In this document: positions 25,045-33,083 of the stretch, one piece after another
Layout of the letters: each line of letters begins with the position of its first letter
How positions within the stretch are numbered: position 1 is the stretch's first letter
NCBI GenBank assembly: GCA_017427265.1
Contig: JAFRTG010000021.1
Location: 434,001-498,000, forward strand
DNA: 64,000 nt
Source of the DNA: Oscillospiraceae bacterium
GTDB lineage: Bacteria > Bacillota > Clostridia > Oscillospirales > Ruminococcaceae
Reading direction: 5' to 3'
Notes under the pieces: model-generated
The model's input: the letters and a program-made list of their open reading frames with translations, nothing else
Told to the model about the DNA's origin: nothing
Databases searched by the model: none
Position numbers and translations under genes: made by a program

Positions 25045-26985
25045 TTACAGATACTGCTCAAATTCCGCTTTGGTGAGCAGCTTGGTGATATACTGGAGGA
25101 TGCGGGTGACGTCATTTTCGTCCAGACCCTCTCTGCCGTCGCATTCGCCGTTGCGCTTGCCCTGATCGGTAATCTTTGCACCGGAGTCGCTGGACATGAA
25201 GCGCAGCAGCAGCACGGCGTCGGAGACATCGACCGTACCGCTGAGGTCGGCATCGCCGAGCAGCGTGACATCCGGATTCATGGGCTTTGTCACCGAGGTG
25301 ACGGTTGTGGTTTCGGTTGTTGTTGTGCCGGTTTCCTGCGGTGCGGTTGTCGTGACCTTTGCAGAAACCGTTGTCACGGCAGGCAGCTCCGGGTCGTAGG
25401 TATCCCAGTCCGGCAGCTCGTCGAGCGTGATGCAGTAGTCGCTGGTGTAGATCTTCTTGAGCTCGGCCGCATCGGTCAGCTCAGTCAGATAGCGCTGATA
25501 CCACGGGCAGAAGTAGAGCCATGCGGCTTTGTCGCGCAGCAGATTGTCGAGCGAGGGGATGGTATCGTTCTCGCTCATGACGACCATTTTTCTGCCCTCG
25601 GTCTGTGCAGCCATCGAGTAGAAGGTCGCAGCGATCGAGCTGGGGTTCGGGGTGTTGTTGTTGATCGCGTTGTATTTGTCAATGCCCTGAAAATCGACGT
25701 ATTCGTCGCCCGGATACCACTGGTCTGCATTGGCAGAGGTCGAGCCCGTCCAGATCCAGAGCAGGTTGTTGAGCTTGTACTTGTTCGTCAGCTGATCCCA
25801 CATATAGCGGTAAAGCGCCTTGCAGGCTTCGGGGCCGTCTGCGCCCCACCAGAACCATGCGCCTTCCGCCTCATGGAGCGGGCGGAACAGAACCGGAACG
25901 CCGGCATCGCGTGCCTTGCCGAGCTGCTCTGCGAGCAGTGCGAGGTCTTTGTCGATTTTTGCGCGCTCCCATGTGCCTTCCTGAACGGCGTTGGCCGCGC
26001 TGAAGGTCGTGAAGGCGCCGCCGTTTGCAGCGGATTTCACATAGAACGCCGCAGTTGTGCTGTCCTTGCCGTCGGTCGGGACATTCCAGTGATAGGTCAC
26101 AGTCGGAATGCCGCCCTTGTCCTTGTACCATGCGACAACGCGCTCCGGCGCATCATCGTAATAGGGCTGCGTCGTATTATAAAACAGAAAATCAATGCCG
26201 CGGATGGCCGGCTGCTTGCCGGTCGTTTCCTGAATGTATTCAAACTCCGCCTCGTTGTCCACGAGGTAGTCGATCGGCTTGCCCTGCGATTCGAGCGCAT
26301 TTTTATTATAGTTATGCGAACCGCAGTATTCCTGCTGACCGGAGAGAATATGCTTTCCGTAGACACTGCGCAGATAGGCGTACAGCTTGCGGGCTTCCGT
26401 GCTGGCATTCGGATTGCAGGGCTGATCTGCGGGCTGCGGCGCCGTCAGATAGGCCGGTGCTTCCGTAATCGTCAGATAGTCGAAGAAGGTGTAGCCCCAG
26501 TAGCTCCTGATCTGGATTTCGTTTTCGCCCTTGTTCAGCAGGACATAGCCCGCAGGCAGGACCGTCCAGCCCTTGTCGCCGCAGTAGGGGAACATGATCT
26601 CGCCCTGACTCTCGCCGTTGACAAGCAGATACTGGGTTTTGTTCGGATTATCCGGCGTTCCGAAGCACTGCAGATAGCAGATGTTCAGGCCGTAGAGTCC
26701 GTCCGCCGGTGCGTTGACCTTGACGGTGACGGCGGCATCCTTGCGGTCAATGTAGACATAGCTGTCTCCCGACCAGCCGGTCATGTCGCAGGTTCTGCCG
26801 AAGCCGTCCTCATCGACCTGTTCCCATTTGATCGGTTCGCGCTCCTCGCAGTCTGTGAGGACGCCGCTTTCAAACTCGACCTTGAGCAGCTCCTTTTCGG
26901 CCGAAGCGGAATCGGCCGGAAAAGAGAGCGCGCTGACGCTTAGCATTGCTGACAGGAGCAATGCCGTCTGTTTTTTCTGTTTCAT
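25045..26985 (-). CDS. Secreted GH26 beta-mannanase with N-terminal CBM35-like domain and C-terminal dockerin
   Basis: 646 residues. Signal peptide (1-29), a CBM35-like beta-sandwich (about 33-175, V-E-F-E-S-G..., ending F-F-D-Y-L-T-I-T), GH26 domain (about 193-525), a Thr/Val-rich linker (535-570), and a type I dockerin (575-646). The catalytic acid/base is Glu372 in R-P-L-H-E-A-E-G-A-W-F-W-W-G; the nucleophile is Glu472 in S-E-N-D. The first calcium loop G-D-A-D-L-S-G-T-V-D-V-S-D is canonical; the second (N-G-E-C-D-G-R-E-G-L-D-E-N-D) is altered. The dockerin predicts docking on a cellulosome scaffoldin. ATG 26985 follows GAGGTT. Endo-acting mannanase is the likeliest activity. Confidence 0.93.
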   Translation of the reverse strand: MKQKKQTALLLSAMLSVSALSFPADSASAEKELLKVEFESGVLTDCEEREPIKWEQVDEDGFGRTCDMTGWSGDSYVYIDRKDAAVTVKVNAPADGLYGLNICYLQCFGTPDNPNKTQYLLVNGESQGEIMFPYCGDKGWTVLPAGYVLLNKGENEIQIRSYWGYTFFDYLTITEAPAYLTAPQPADQPCNPNASTEARKLYAYLRSVYGKHILSGQQEYCGSHNYNKNALESQGKPIDYLVDNEAEFEYIQETTGKQPAIRGIDFLFYNTTQPYYDDAPERVVAWYKDKGGIPTVTYHWNVPTDGKDSTTAAFYVKSAANGGAFTTFSAANAVQEGTWERAKIDKDLALLAEQLGKARDAGVPVLFRPLHEAEGAWFWWGADGPEACKALYRYMWDQLTNKYKLNNLLWIWTGSTSANADQWYPGDEYVDFQGIDKYNAINNNTPNPSSIAATFYSMAAQTEGRKMVVMSENDTIPSLDNLLRDKAAWLYFCPWYQRYLTELTDAAELKKIYTSDYCITLDELPDWDTYDPELPAVTTVSAKVTTTAPQETGTTTTETTTVTSVTKPMNPDVTLLGDADLSGTVDVSDAVLLLRFMSSDSGAKITDQGKRNGECDGREGLDENDVTRILQYITKLLTKAEFEQYL

Positions 26986-27161
26986 GTTCGTAACCTCTTT
27001 CAAATCAGTGAATTTATCATCAGCCCCGTTCCGGGGGCTTGTGACCTTTTTGTTTTTATCTGTTTGTTTTTATCTGTTTGTTCTGATCTTTTTGTTCGGA
27101 ACCTTCAGCTGTTTACTGTTTTTCGGAAATAAGCGAAAAAAACTGTATGCAGCTGCCGTTT

Positions 27162-27596
27162 TTATTCGTTTTCGAGCTCCATGACCATGTCAATCCGGCG
27201 CTGGTGGCGGCCGCCCTCAAACTCGGTAAACAAAAATGCGTCAAGAATCTCTTTTGCGAGTCCCGGACCGACAACTCTTGCGCCCATGCAGAGCACATTG
27301 GCGTCATTGTGCAGACGGGTGTATCTGGCGCTGTAGGTCTCCGAGCAGACAGCTGCGCGGATGCCCTTCATTTTGTTTGCGGTCAGGCTCATGCCGATGC
27401 CTGTGCCGCAGAGCAGAATGCCCATATCGGCCTCGCCGTCCTGAATTTTTTGGCAGACAGCCTTGCCGATCACCGGATAGTCGCTCGGCGCCTCATCGGT
27501 GCCGCAGTCGATGTAGGGCAGCTCCTGATCCTCCAGATATGTTTTGACGACCTTGCGCAGATCTGCCGCGGCGTGGTCACTTCCGATTGCGATCAT
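27162..27596 (-). CDS. rpiB: Ribose-5-phosphate isomerase B
   Basis: 144 residues, RpiB/LacAB family. It interconverts ribose 5-phosphate and ribulose 5-phosphate. Seen: I-A-I-G-S-D-H-A-A at the start, the catalytic-Cys segment G-I-L-L-C-G-T-G-I-G-M-S near residue 65, and the H-N-D-A-N-V-L-C-M-G-A-R block near residue 100. 29 bp after the lipoprotein gene. The 158-bp gap to the GH26 start is A+T-rich with tandem ACAAACAGATAAAA-like strings; no clear promoter or terminator was found there. Confidence 0.95.
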   Translation of the reverse strand: MIAIGSDHAAADLRKVVKTYLEDQELPYIDCGTDEAPSDYPVIGKAVCQKIQDGEADMGILLCGTGIGMSLTANKMKGIRAAVCSETYSARYTRLHNDANVLCMGARVVGPGLAKEILDAFLFTEFEGGRHQRRIDMVMELENE

Positions 27597-27625
27597 ATTC
27601 TCTTCCTCCAGAAAAAATTTGGTTT

Positions 27626-28576
27626 TCAGGCGCCTTCCATCGAGGGCGTGCCGTTGCCCGAAACATAGCAGTGGTCATAATCATGGGCGTCCGTATCCAG
27701 ATAGGTATAGAAATTGGATGCGGCTGCGGGATCAAAGCCCGTCAGCGTTTCGCCGGAGCAGCAGTCCTTTGCAGTGCCGTCCGGCAGAATCATGACGATC
27801 CGGTCCTTCTTCTCCGCGGTGTCAAACCAGATGCCCAGCTTGCCCGGATTGAGATCCTCATCCATATAGTCCAGAGACGAGAAGCGGATGGAAAAATCCT
27901 TGGTGTCGTAGATGTACTGGAGCTGGTTGTCATCTGTATCAAGGCCTGCATAAAACGCGATGCCGTTGGCTTTTCCGTCGCCGTCCGGATCCATGACAAA
28001 GCCCATTTTGTAATCGGTCTTGTACATGTCTCTGGCCATATCCTTCAGCTCGGCCTTTTTCGTGTTGATATCCGCACGGGGGAAGCCGTCGGAATCGGTA
28101 TTCTTCGTCTGGACGAACGGGCCGTCATATGCGATGGTATTGCTGAGCAGCTGACCGCTGCCGTCCTGCACCGAGATCGTATACTGTCCTGCGCCGTAAT
28201 CCAGCGCACGGAAGGTCATCTCATCCTTTGCACTGTGAGAGGTCATCTGAATGTCGTTGACTGCAACGACCCACACGGCGGAATCCTCGTCCGGGACAGC
28301 CGTGCGCGTGACAAGGCCGGTTTCGTCGATTGTCAGCGAGCAGACGGCATCGCTGTTTTCCAGTGTTTCTGCTGCGGTCTGCTCCTGATCTGCTGCGTTT
28401 TCGCTTTCAGCGGGCTCGGATGCATCGGACGCGGACGAATCCTGCTCCGCAGCGGATGCGGAGGATTCGGGCGTCTGGTCTGCGCTGCCGGATGACGGTG
28501 CATCTGAATCCGACGCACATCCGGTCAGCAGGGCTGCTGCAAGCAGCAGCGGCATCCACTTTTTCATACAGTTCAT
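27626..28576 (-). CDS. Lipoprotein of unknown function
   Basis: 316 residues. Signal peptide with lipobox L-L-T-G-C (Cys near residue 21), a 55-residue linker almost wholly of Ser, Ala, Glu, Asp and Gln, then a globular region of about 235 residues (80-316). Within it are G-K-L-G-I-W-F-D-T and a final Y-L-D-T-D-A-H-D-Y-D-H-C-Y-V. I do not recognise the domain. The acidic, low-complexity tether suits a surface-exposed lipoprotein. Start 28576 has AAAGGAG about eleven bases away; the ATG three codons on is equally possible. It lies 36 bp after tsaB and 29 bp before rpiB. Confidence 0.75.
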   Translation of the reverse strand: MNCMKKWMPLLLAAALLTGCASDSDAPSSGSADQTPESSASAAEQDSSASDASEPAESENAADQEQTAAETLENSDAVCSLTIDETGLVTRTAVPDEDSAVWVVAVNDIQMTSHSAKDEMTFRALDYGAGQYTISVQDGSGQLLSNTIAYDGPFVQTKNTDSDGFPRADINTKKAELKDMARDMYKTDYKMGFVMDPDGDGKANGIAFYAGLDTDDNQLQYIYDTKDFSIRFSSLDYMDEDLNPGKLGIWFDTAEKKDRIVMILPDGTAKDCCSGETLTGFDPAAASNFYTYLDTDAHDYDHCYVSGNGTPSMEGA

Positions 28577-28612
28577 GGGAAAATAATGCTCCTTTTTCGT
28601 TTTATGGCTGTT

Positions 28613-29263
28613 TCAGCCGATTTTCACTGCCTGCAGGTAGCTGACGGAAAGCCGCTCCGGCGGGACAGGTTCCTTCTGCGCCGCGGCCATTGCAATGCCG
28701 CAGGCAGATTGGTTGCAAAGATGCATCGGTGCTTCCAGAAAGTCCTCGCAGCTCTCGCGCAGAACCGCAATGCCGTCGCCGATTACCATGACCGGCTCAT
28801 GATAGTGCTCGATCTGCGCGGCGATGTCGCCGGCCTCCAGAATGCTGTCCTCCGTCAGCCGCGTGACGGTTTTGCCGCTGCTCTCGAAAAATGCGCAGTA
28901 GCAGAGATTTTTTCGTGCGGCAAGACATGCGCAGAGGATGCCCGTTCTGCCGCAGAGGTTCCATGCGAGCCCCTCCAGCGACGAGATGCCCGCGCACTGT
29001 TTGTTTCCGGCGAATGCGAGCGCCTGCATCGCGGCAATGCCGATGCGCAGGCCGGTATAGGAGCCGGGGCCGTTCGCAGCTGCAAACAGATCGACATCCT
29101 GCACGGTATGGCCGGTTTCTTCCAGCAGCTGCTTCGCCATCGGCAGCAGAATCTGCGAGTGAGCGCGCTGTGTATACAGCATCCGGTATCCCAGCAGCAC
29201 GCCGTTTTCCGTGACGGCGCAGGACGCCGTCCGCCCGGATGTATCAACTGCCAAAATGATCAA
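28613..29263 (-). CDS. tsaB: tRNA threonylcarbamoyladenosine biosynthesis protein TsaB
   Basis: ASKHA-fold partner of TsaD in making t6A37 of ANN-decoding tRNAs. About 216 residues. N-terminus I-I-L-A-V-D-T-S-G-R-T-A-S-C-A-V; A-A-N-G-P-G-S-Y-T-G-L-R-I-G near residue 65 is the family signature. The start is taken as TTG 29263, because GGAAGGAG at 29273-29280 lies nine bases before it, while ATG 29272 directly touches that ribosome site. The TTG start overlaps the tsaE end by 20 bp. tsaD is not in the window. Confidence 0.93.
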   Translation of the reverse strand: MIILAVDTSGRTASCAVTENGVLLGYRMLYTQRAHSQILLPMAKQLLEETGHTVQDVDLFAAANGPGSYTGLRIGIAAMQALAFAGNKQCAGISSLEGLAWNLCGRTGILCACLAARKNLCYCAFFESSGKTVTRLTEDSILEAGDIAAQIEHYHEPVMVIGDGIAVLRESCEDFLEAPMHLCNQSACGIAMAAAQKEPVPPERLSVSYLQAVKIG

Positions 29264-29690
29264 GCAGTTCATCTCCTTCCACAGTAATCTGCCGCGTCTG
29301 ATCGCCGCTGCCGCTGATCGTGATTTTCAGAAGCGGCTGAGGCAGCTCGTCCGCGATGTTTTCCGCCCATTCGATCACGAAAACGGAATCCTCCAGCGGA
29401 TAATCCCAGAAGCCGGTCGTTTCGAGCGCCTCCGGGGAGTTCACGCGGTACATATCAAAATGATAGACGGAAATGCAGCCTGCTGCGTGATATTCATTGA
29501 CAAGCGCAAAGGTCGGGGAGCTGACGATATCCGGCAGTCCGAGCCCTTCCGCAAGGCCTCTGGTAAAGGTTGTTTTGCCGGCGCCGAGTCCGCCGAAAAA
29601 GGCGACGCATGTGCCGGGGCGCAGCGCTGCACCGATTTTCTTCGCAAGTGCGTGCGTCTGCGCAGGGGTTTCAGTGGTAAAAGAAAGCAT
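29244..29690 (-). CDS. tsaE: tRNA threonylcarbamoyladenosine biosynthesis ATPase TsaE
   Basis: 148 residues. Walker A G-G-L-G-A-G-K-T-T-F-T-R-G-L near residue 35, S-S-P-T-F-A-L-V-N-E-Y near residue 60, the F-D-M-Y-R segment, and V-F-V-I-E-W-A-E-N near residue 110 are all diagnostic. ATPase that drives the TsaBDE cycle of t6A synthesis. Directly upstream of and overlapping tsaB. Confidence 0.96.
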   Translation of the reverse strand: MLSFTTETPAQTHALAKKIGAALRPGTCVAFFGGLGAGKTTFTRGLAEGLGLPDIVSSPTFALVNEYHAAGCISVYHFDMYRVNSPEALETTGFWDYPLEDSVFVIEWAENIADELPQPLLKITISGSGDQTRQITVEGDELLDHFGS

Positions 29691-29705
29691 GTGGCTTCGT
29701 CCTGT

Positions 29706-30425
29706 TCAAATAACATATTGCACGGTCACGAGACAGCACTGCTGTCCGGGATCACGCTTTACGGTAATGCTGCGGAGCTCCCCGCAGGCGTCCGCGAGGG
29801 ATTCTTTCAGGCGCTGCGCCAGCAGAACCGACAGCCCGCAGATCTCCTGATCCCATGCCAGCGGATACAGGCCGCAGCGGTCGATCGGCAGCAGCCAGAT
29901 ATCGGATTCGGCTGTTTCGGCCGTCACCCGGAATACGGCAGCCGCTTCATTGTCATCCGTGCCGAACATCCGCTCTGTCCGGAATTCGTGTTTTCGCAGA
30001 TTGGCTGCGATTGCGGCGGCGAGCTTTTCGGTCTGCTCTGACCATTCTGACGTCATCAGATTCCGGAATTCCGCGCCGCTGTACTGCGCCGAAAGCGATT
30101 CCGGCACCTCGATGACCGCATCGGTACGCGAGGTGATGACGGTATAGGATGTATCCCCGCGCCGCTCCTGCTCCTCGGAGAGAACCGTCTGCGGATACGT
30201 GATCTTCAGCTCCGGAATCTGTTTGCCGAGTGCACGGATCGTATCGGCTGCCTGCGCGATCTCCTCAGAAGCTGCTTTTCCCGCAATCACGGTGCGCGAG
30301 CCGTCTTCGCCCTCCCGGACGGTGACTTTGCCGAGCTCCTTTGTAACGGTGAAGCCGGCTCCGCTCTGCTGCAGCGCCCGGTTCCGGAGTTCCTCTTCCA
30401 GCATTTCGGTTGTCAGTACGTTCAT
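29706..30425 (-). CDS. Hypothetical protein heading the tsaE-tsaB operon
   Basis: 239 residues, no signal peptide or membrane segment, mildly acidic. An N-terminal helical part rich in Glu/Gln (1-30), a charged middle (30-70), and an alpha/beta-looking C-terminal half. I do not recognise a domain. It has a near-consensus promoter and GGAGGG before ATG 30425, and is followed 15 bp on by tsaE, so it is a genuine gene and the first of a transcript that runs tsaE, tsaB, lipoprotein, rpiB. Confidence 0.7.
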   Translation of the reverse strand: MNVLTTEMLEEELRNRALQQSGAGFTVTKELGKVTVREGEDGSRTVIAGKAASEEIAQAADTIRALGKQIPELKITYPQTVLSEEQERRGDTSYTVITSRTDAVIEVPESLSAQYSGAEFRNLMTSEWSEQTEKLAAAIAANLRKHEFRTERMFGTDDNEAAAVFRVTAETAESDIWLLPIDRCGLYPLAWDQEICGLSVLLAQRLKESLADACGELRSITVKRDPGQQCCLVTVQYVI

Positions 30426-30459
30426 CTGCCGTCCCTCCGTTCAGTGCATATACACTTCT

Positions 30460-30488
30460 ATTATAACAATATCCGGCCGTAAAGTCAA
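30460..30488 (-). promoter_or_regulatory. Promoter of the tsaE-tsaB operon
   Basis: Minus strand: TTGACT (30483-30488), 17-bp spacer, TATAAT (30460-30465). Divergent from the degV promoter 20 bp away. Confidence 0.82.
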
Positions 30489-30508
30489 GCCCCGCTCCCG
30501 AAATCCGC

Positions 30509-30537
30509 TTGACAGACGCGCACGGATGTGCTATAAT
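30509..30537 (+). promoter_or_regulatory. Promoter of degV
   Basis: TTGACA (30509-30514), 17-bp spacer, TATAAT (30532-30537). Confidence 0.85.
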
Positions 30538-30596
30538 TTTTTTTGCAGGAACAGGTTTGTTCCGGAATGACAGATACCCGCAGAAAGGAGAACAGC

Positions 30597-31472
30597 ATGG
30601 CTGATTATATCATTGCAGCGGCTTCAACAGCCGATCTGCCGGATACGTTTTACCGGGAGCATCAGATTCCGCTGATCCGGTATACCTATTCCATCGGCAT
30701 GGATGTGTTCGAGGACGACTGCCGCGAGGAATCGCGGAGCAAGGCGTATCAGGAGATGCGGCAGGGCGTTGTGTATTCGACCTCGATGATTAACGAGGAG
30801 ACCTACTATCAGTTTTTCCGCAGCCTGATGGAGACCGGAAAGGATGTGCTGTATCTCGATATGTCCAAGGAGATGTCCAGCTCCTATCAGGCCTCGCACA
30901 GAGCTGCTGTGCGGATTCAGGAGGAGTTCCGCAGTCAGAAGCTGGTGCTGCCGGATACGTGCTGCGTTTCGGGCGGACTCGGTCTGCTGGTGCGCGAATG
31001 CGTCCGGCATATGGAGGAGGGCATGTCCTTTCAGGCGCTGCTCAACTGGTGCGAGAGTAATAAGCTGCATATTATGCACCGGTTTACCGTCGATGACCTG
31101 AACTATCTCAAGCGCGGCGGCAGAGTCTCCAATGCTTCTGCCATGATCGGCTCGATGCTTTCGATCAAGCCGGTGCTCTATGTGCCGGATGACGGCAAGC
31201 TGACCGTCGCTTCCAAGGTGCGCGGCAGAAAGGCTGCTCTCAATGCGCTGCTGGAGGGCGTCAAGCGGGACATGGTTTCTCCGGCGGGACAGCATATCAT
31301 CATCAATCATGCGGACTGCCTCGCGGATGCCGAATGGCTGCGCGATCAGCTGCTGGATGCGTTTCCGTCGCTCGGCGGCATTGATATCTACAATCTCGGC
31401 ATTATCATTGGTGCACACTGCGGCCCCGGTCTGCTGACGGTGTTTTACTTCGGCGATCAGAGAAAGCCTTGA
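30597..31472 (+). CDS. DegV-family fatty-acid-binding protein
   Basis: 291 residues, typical size. N-terminal S-T-A-D-L-P and the central V-Y-S-T-S-M-I-N, S-S-S-Y-Q-A-S, D-T-x-C-V-S-G-G-L-G, and C-terminal I-I-I-G-A-H-C-G-P-G-L-L-T-V-F-Y match DegV/FakB proteins, which present a bound fatty acid to the FakA kinase. The R-F-T-V-D-D-L-N-Y-L-K-R-G-G-R-V-S block is also typical. AAAGGAG seven bases before ATG 30597. Single gene with its own promoter and terminator. Confidence 0.93.
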   Translation: MADYIIAAASTADLPDTFYREHQIPLIRYTYSIGMDVFEDDCREESRSKAYQEMRQGVVYSTSMINEETYYQFFRSLMETGKDVLYLDMSKEMSSSYQASHRAAVRIQEEFRSQKLVLPDTCCVSGGLGLLVRECVRHMEEGMSFQALLNWCESNKLHIMHRFTVDDLNYLKRGGRVSNASAMIGSMLSIKPVLYVPDDGKLTVASKVRGRKAALNALLEGVKRDMVSPAGQHIIINHADCLADAEWLRDQLLDAFPSLGGIDIYNLGIIIGAHCGPGLLTVFYFGDQRKP

Positions 31473-31524
31473 CCCCTCCGTCTGCTCACCTCCCCTTTCA
31501 GGGGAGGCAGGTTCGGCAAACAGT

Positions 31525-31552
31525 AATCCCCTGCATGTGCAGGGGATTTTTT
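31525..31552 (+). terminator. Terminator after degV
   Basis: AATCCCCTGC/GCAGGGGATT stem followed by a T-run. A second hairpin of CCTCCCCTTTCAGGGGAGG, a module shared with repeat families elsewhere in the window, lies just before it (31487-31507). Confidence 0.85.
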
Positions 31553-31623
31553 GCGCTTTATTTTCGGATTGCGGGCGAATGAAGAATAATGCGGGCAATC
31601 GTTTTTCTTCATTGCCTGCCGCC

Positions 31624-32043
31624 TCATTGCTCAAAATGCTGAGGTCTGTATTCCCGTGCCCAGTCAACGATGTCTGTTTCCCTTACTGTTTCATCGACAA
31701 GGCCATAGGTATAGTAAATAAGGTACAAATTGCATTCCTGAATCGTAATTTTGGTTGTTCTTTCACGGGTTTCTCCTGTCTTATAATCGCGGAAAGTACA
31801 AGTGGACTCTTTCGGTGTAATGTCTGCCCGTTCAAGCTGTTCGTCTGTCAAAAAATGATCCATACGGCTGACATAGTAAATGGTATACTCTTTCAGACAT
31901 AACTTAAAATCTCTGGCGTCGATCTTACCGTCCATGTTGACATCGCCCTTGGTGTACTTGGTTTCCCACGCGGAAACCGGCATGGAAACCATGCCGCAGA
32001 GCATGGCGCCTGCGCAAAGCGCGGCGAAAACTTTCTTTTTCAT
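31624..32043 (-). CDS. Secreted dockerin-only protein
   Basis: 139 residues. Signal peptide (1-25, cleavage after V-S-A), then at once a dockerin-like domain. The first calcium loop G-D-V-N-M-D-G-K-I-D-A-R-D and its helix are canonical. The second half is recognisable only in outline: A-D-I-T, then an insertion of about 18 residues with many charged residues, then I-T-I-Q-E-C-N-L-Y-L-I-Y-Y-T-Y-G-L. No catalytic or binding module is present. It could occupy cohesin sites, act as adaptor, or be a relic. GGAGGAA precedes ATG 32043; the longer frame from 32343 is upstream noise. TTTACT-17 bp-TAAGAT at about 32174-32202 is a possible promoter. Confidence 0.75.
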   Translation of the reverse strand: MKKKVFAALCAGAMLCGMVSMPVSAWETKYTKGDVNMDGKIDARDFKLCLKEYTIYYVSRMDHFLTDEQLERADITPKESTCTFRDYKTGETRERTTKITIQECNLYLIYYTYGLVDETVRETDIVDWAREYRPQHFEQ

Positions 32044-32317
32044 GGTTGTTCCTCCTTTTGGCTGAACATGCGGCGCACATCCCGTATCTGTGCTCCGTAT
32101 TCGGATGATTCCGTTCCGGTCCCGCATTGCCGGAATCCAGCGGCGGGGAATGCGGGTTCCCTTCATTTTTATCTTACCATAAAAAGGACGAAAAGTAAAG
32201 AGCCAATGGATATTTTGGTTAAATATACAATAGGGGGGGTGAACTATTGTGCAATACAGAGAAAACGCTGCCGTTTTTTTCGCAACTGCGTCATATTTCG
32301 CAAGAATGTCGGCAGCG

Positions 32318-32750
32318 TCGGGCGGGAACCCCTCCGTCTGCATTCGCAGACGCCTCCCCTTTCAGGGGAGGCTGAAATGCGCACGCAGCTCGGCGCTGAC
32401 TGCCGTCAGCTTCTATGCTGCCGCGGTGCGCGCTGCGAATCTCTCCGAGATTCGCTTGGGGGCGCCCTCTCTTACAGGGCTCCCCCCTTTCAAAATCGAT
32501 CCCCCGGATCGTTTTTGAAATTCACCCTTGCGGTGCGCCTGACGATGGGGGCGGTTCGCTCACTGCGGTGAGCGACTTAGGGTTCTGCCCTAAGAACCCG
32601 CAAGCCTTTGTAAAGGCTTGACCTAAACTTTAATTTTGGGGTGATGTCACGCTCTCGTGGCGAGCTTTAGCATTGGGAGAAGTTGCGTCACAGAAGCCGC
32701 GAGCAGCGGCGTGCGTTTGTCTGATTGGGGGAGCTCCGCTTCCGCAGCCG
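32318..32750 (-). repeat. Interspersed palindromic mosaic repeat, family A, inverted orientation
   Basis: The same modules as at 12955 and 18627 in reverse order: CCTCCCCTTTCAGGGGAGG, CGAATCTC/GAGATTCG, GAGGGC..GCCC, a CGATCCCCCGGATCG stem, GCTCACTGCGGTGAGC, GGGTTCTGCCC, AAGCCTTTGTAAAGGCTT, and CGCGAGCAGCGGCG. No gene is supported inside. It covers most of the 1-kb gap between the dockerin-only gene and the next two-component system. Confidence 0.8.
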
Positions 32751-32883
32751 AAGGGAATTGCCAGCGGGGGCTCCCCGCTCGAAGGGAATTGCCAGCGGGG
32801 GCTCCCCGCCCGAAGGGAATTGCCAGCGGGGGCTCCCCGCCCGGAGGGAATTGCCAGCGGGGGCTCCCCGCCCGGAGGGAATT
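32750..32883. repeat. 31-bp tandem repeat (4.3 units)
   Basis: Units start at 32750, 32781, 32812, 32843 and 32874, exactly 31 bp apart, with only a few substitutions (for example GAAGGG versus GGAGGG). Each unit holds GCGGGGGCTCCCCGC, a perfect hairpin that is the end module of family A. There are no unique spacers, so it is not a CRISPR array. Replication slippage of the terminal module is the simplest origin. Confidence 0.9.
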
Positions 32884-32909
32884 GGATGTCGGCACTGCCG
32901 ACCCGCCCG

Positions 32910-32938
32910 TTGACAGATAAAAGATTGTGTGTTATAAT
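32910..32938 (+). promoter_or_regulatory. Consensus promoter without an obvious gene
   Basis: TTGACA (32910-32915), 17-bp spacer, TATAAT (32933-32938), both perfect. Its transcript starts near 32945 and begins with a stem AGTGCTC/GAGCGCT. The next gene starts at 33084 and has its own promoter, so this may be a distal promoter for it or may drive a short RNA. Confidence 0.65.
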
Positions 32939-33022
32939 AAACAAAAGTGCTCTGAGAGCGCTGATTCGTAATTATGATGCTGCTGTTTATCCGATTTTAA
33001 GAAAACCTTTATAAAAGAATGC

Positions 33023-33051
33023 TTGCATCCTGTAAACAAATCCGTTATAAT
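33023..33051 (+). promoter_or_regulatory. Promoter of the second two-component operon
   Basis: TTGCAT (33023-33028), 17-bp spacer, TATAAT (33046-33051). Confidence 0.78.
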
Positions 33052-33083
33052 AAAAGTGGAAAACGGAAGGAGCGTGACTTGAA

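Noticed and set aside
32750-32883. Possible CRISPR array (31-bp period)
   Set aside because: Units are contiguous with no unique spacers and no cas genes are near; it is a simple tandem repeat.
32657-33014. Gly/Pro/Ala-repeat open frames in both strands
   Set aside because: Products of the 31-bp tandem repeat read in different frames, not genes.
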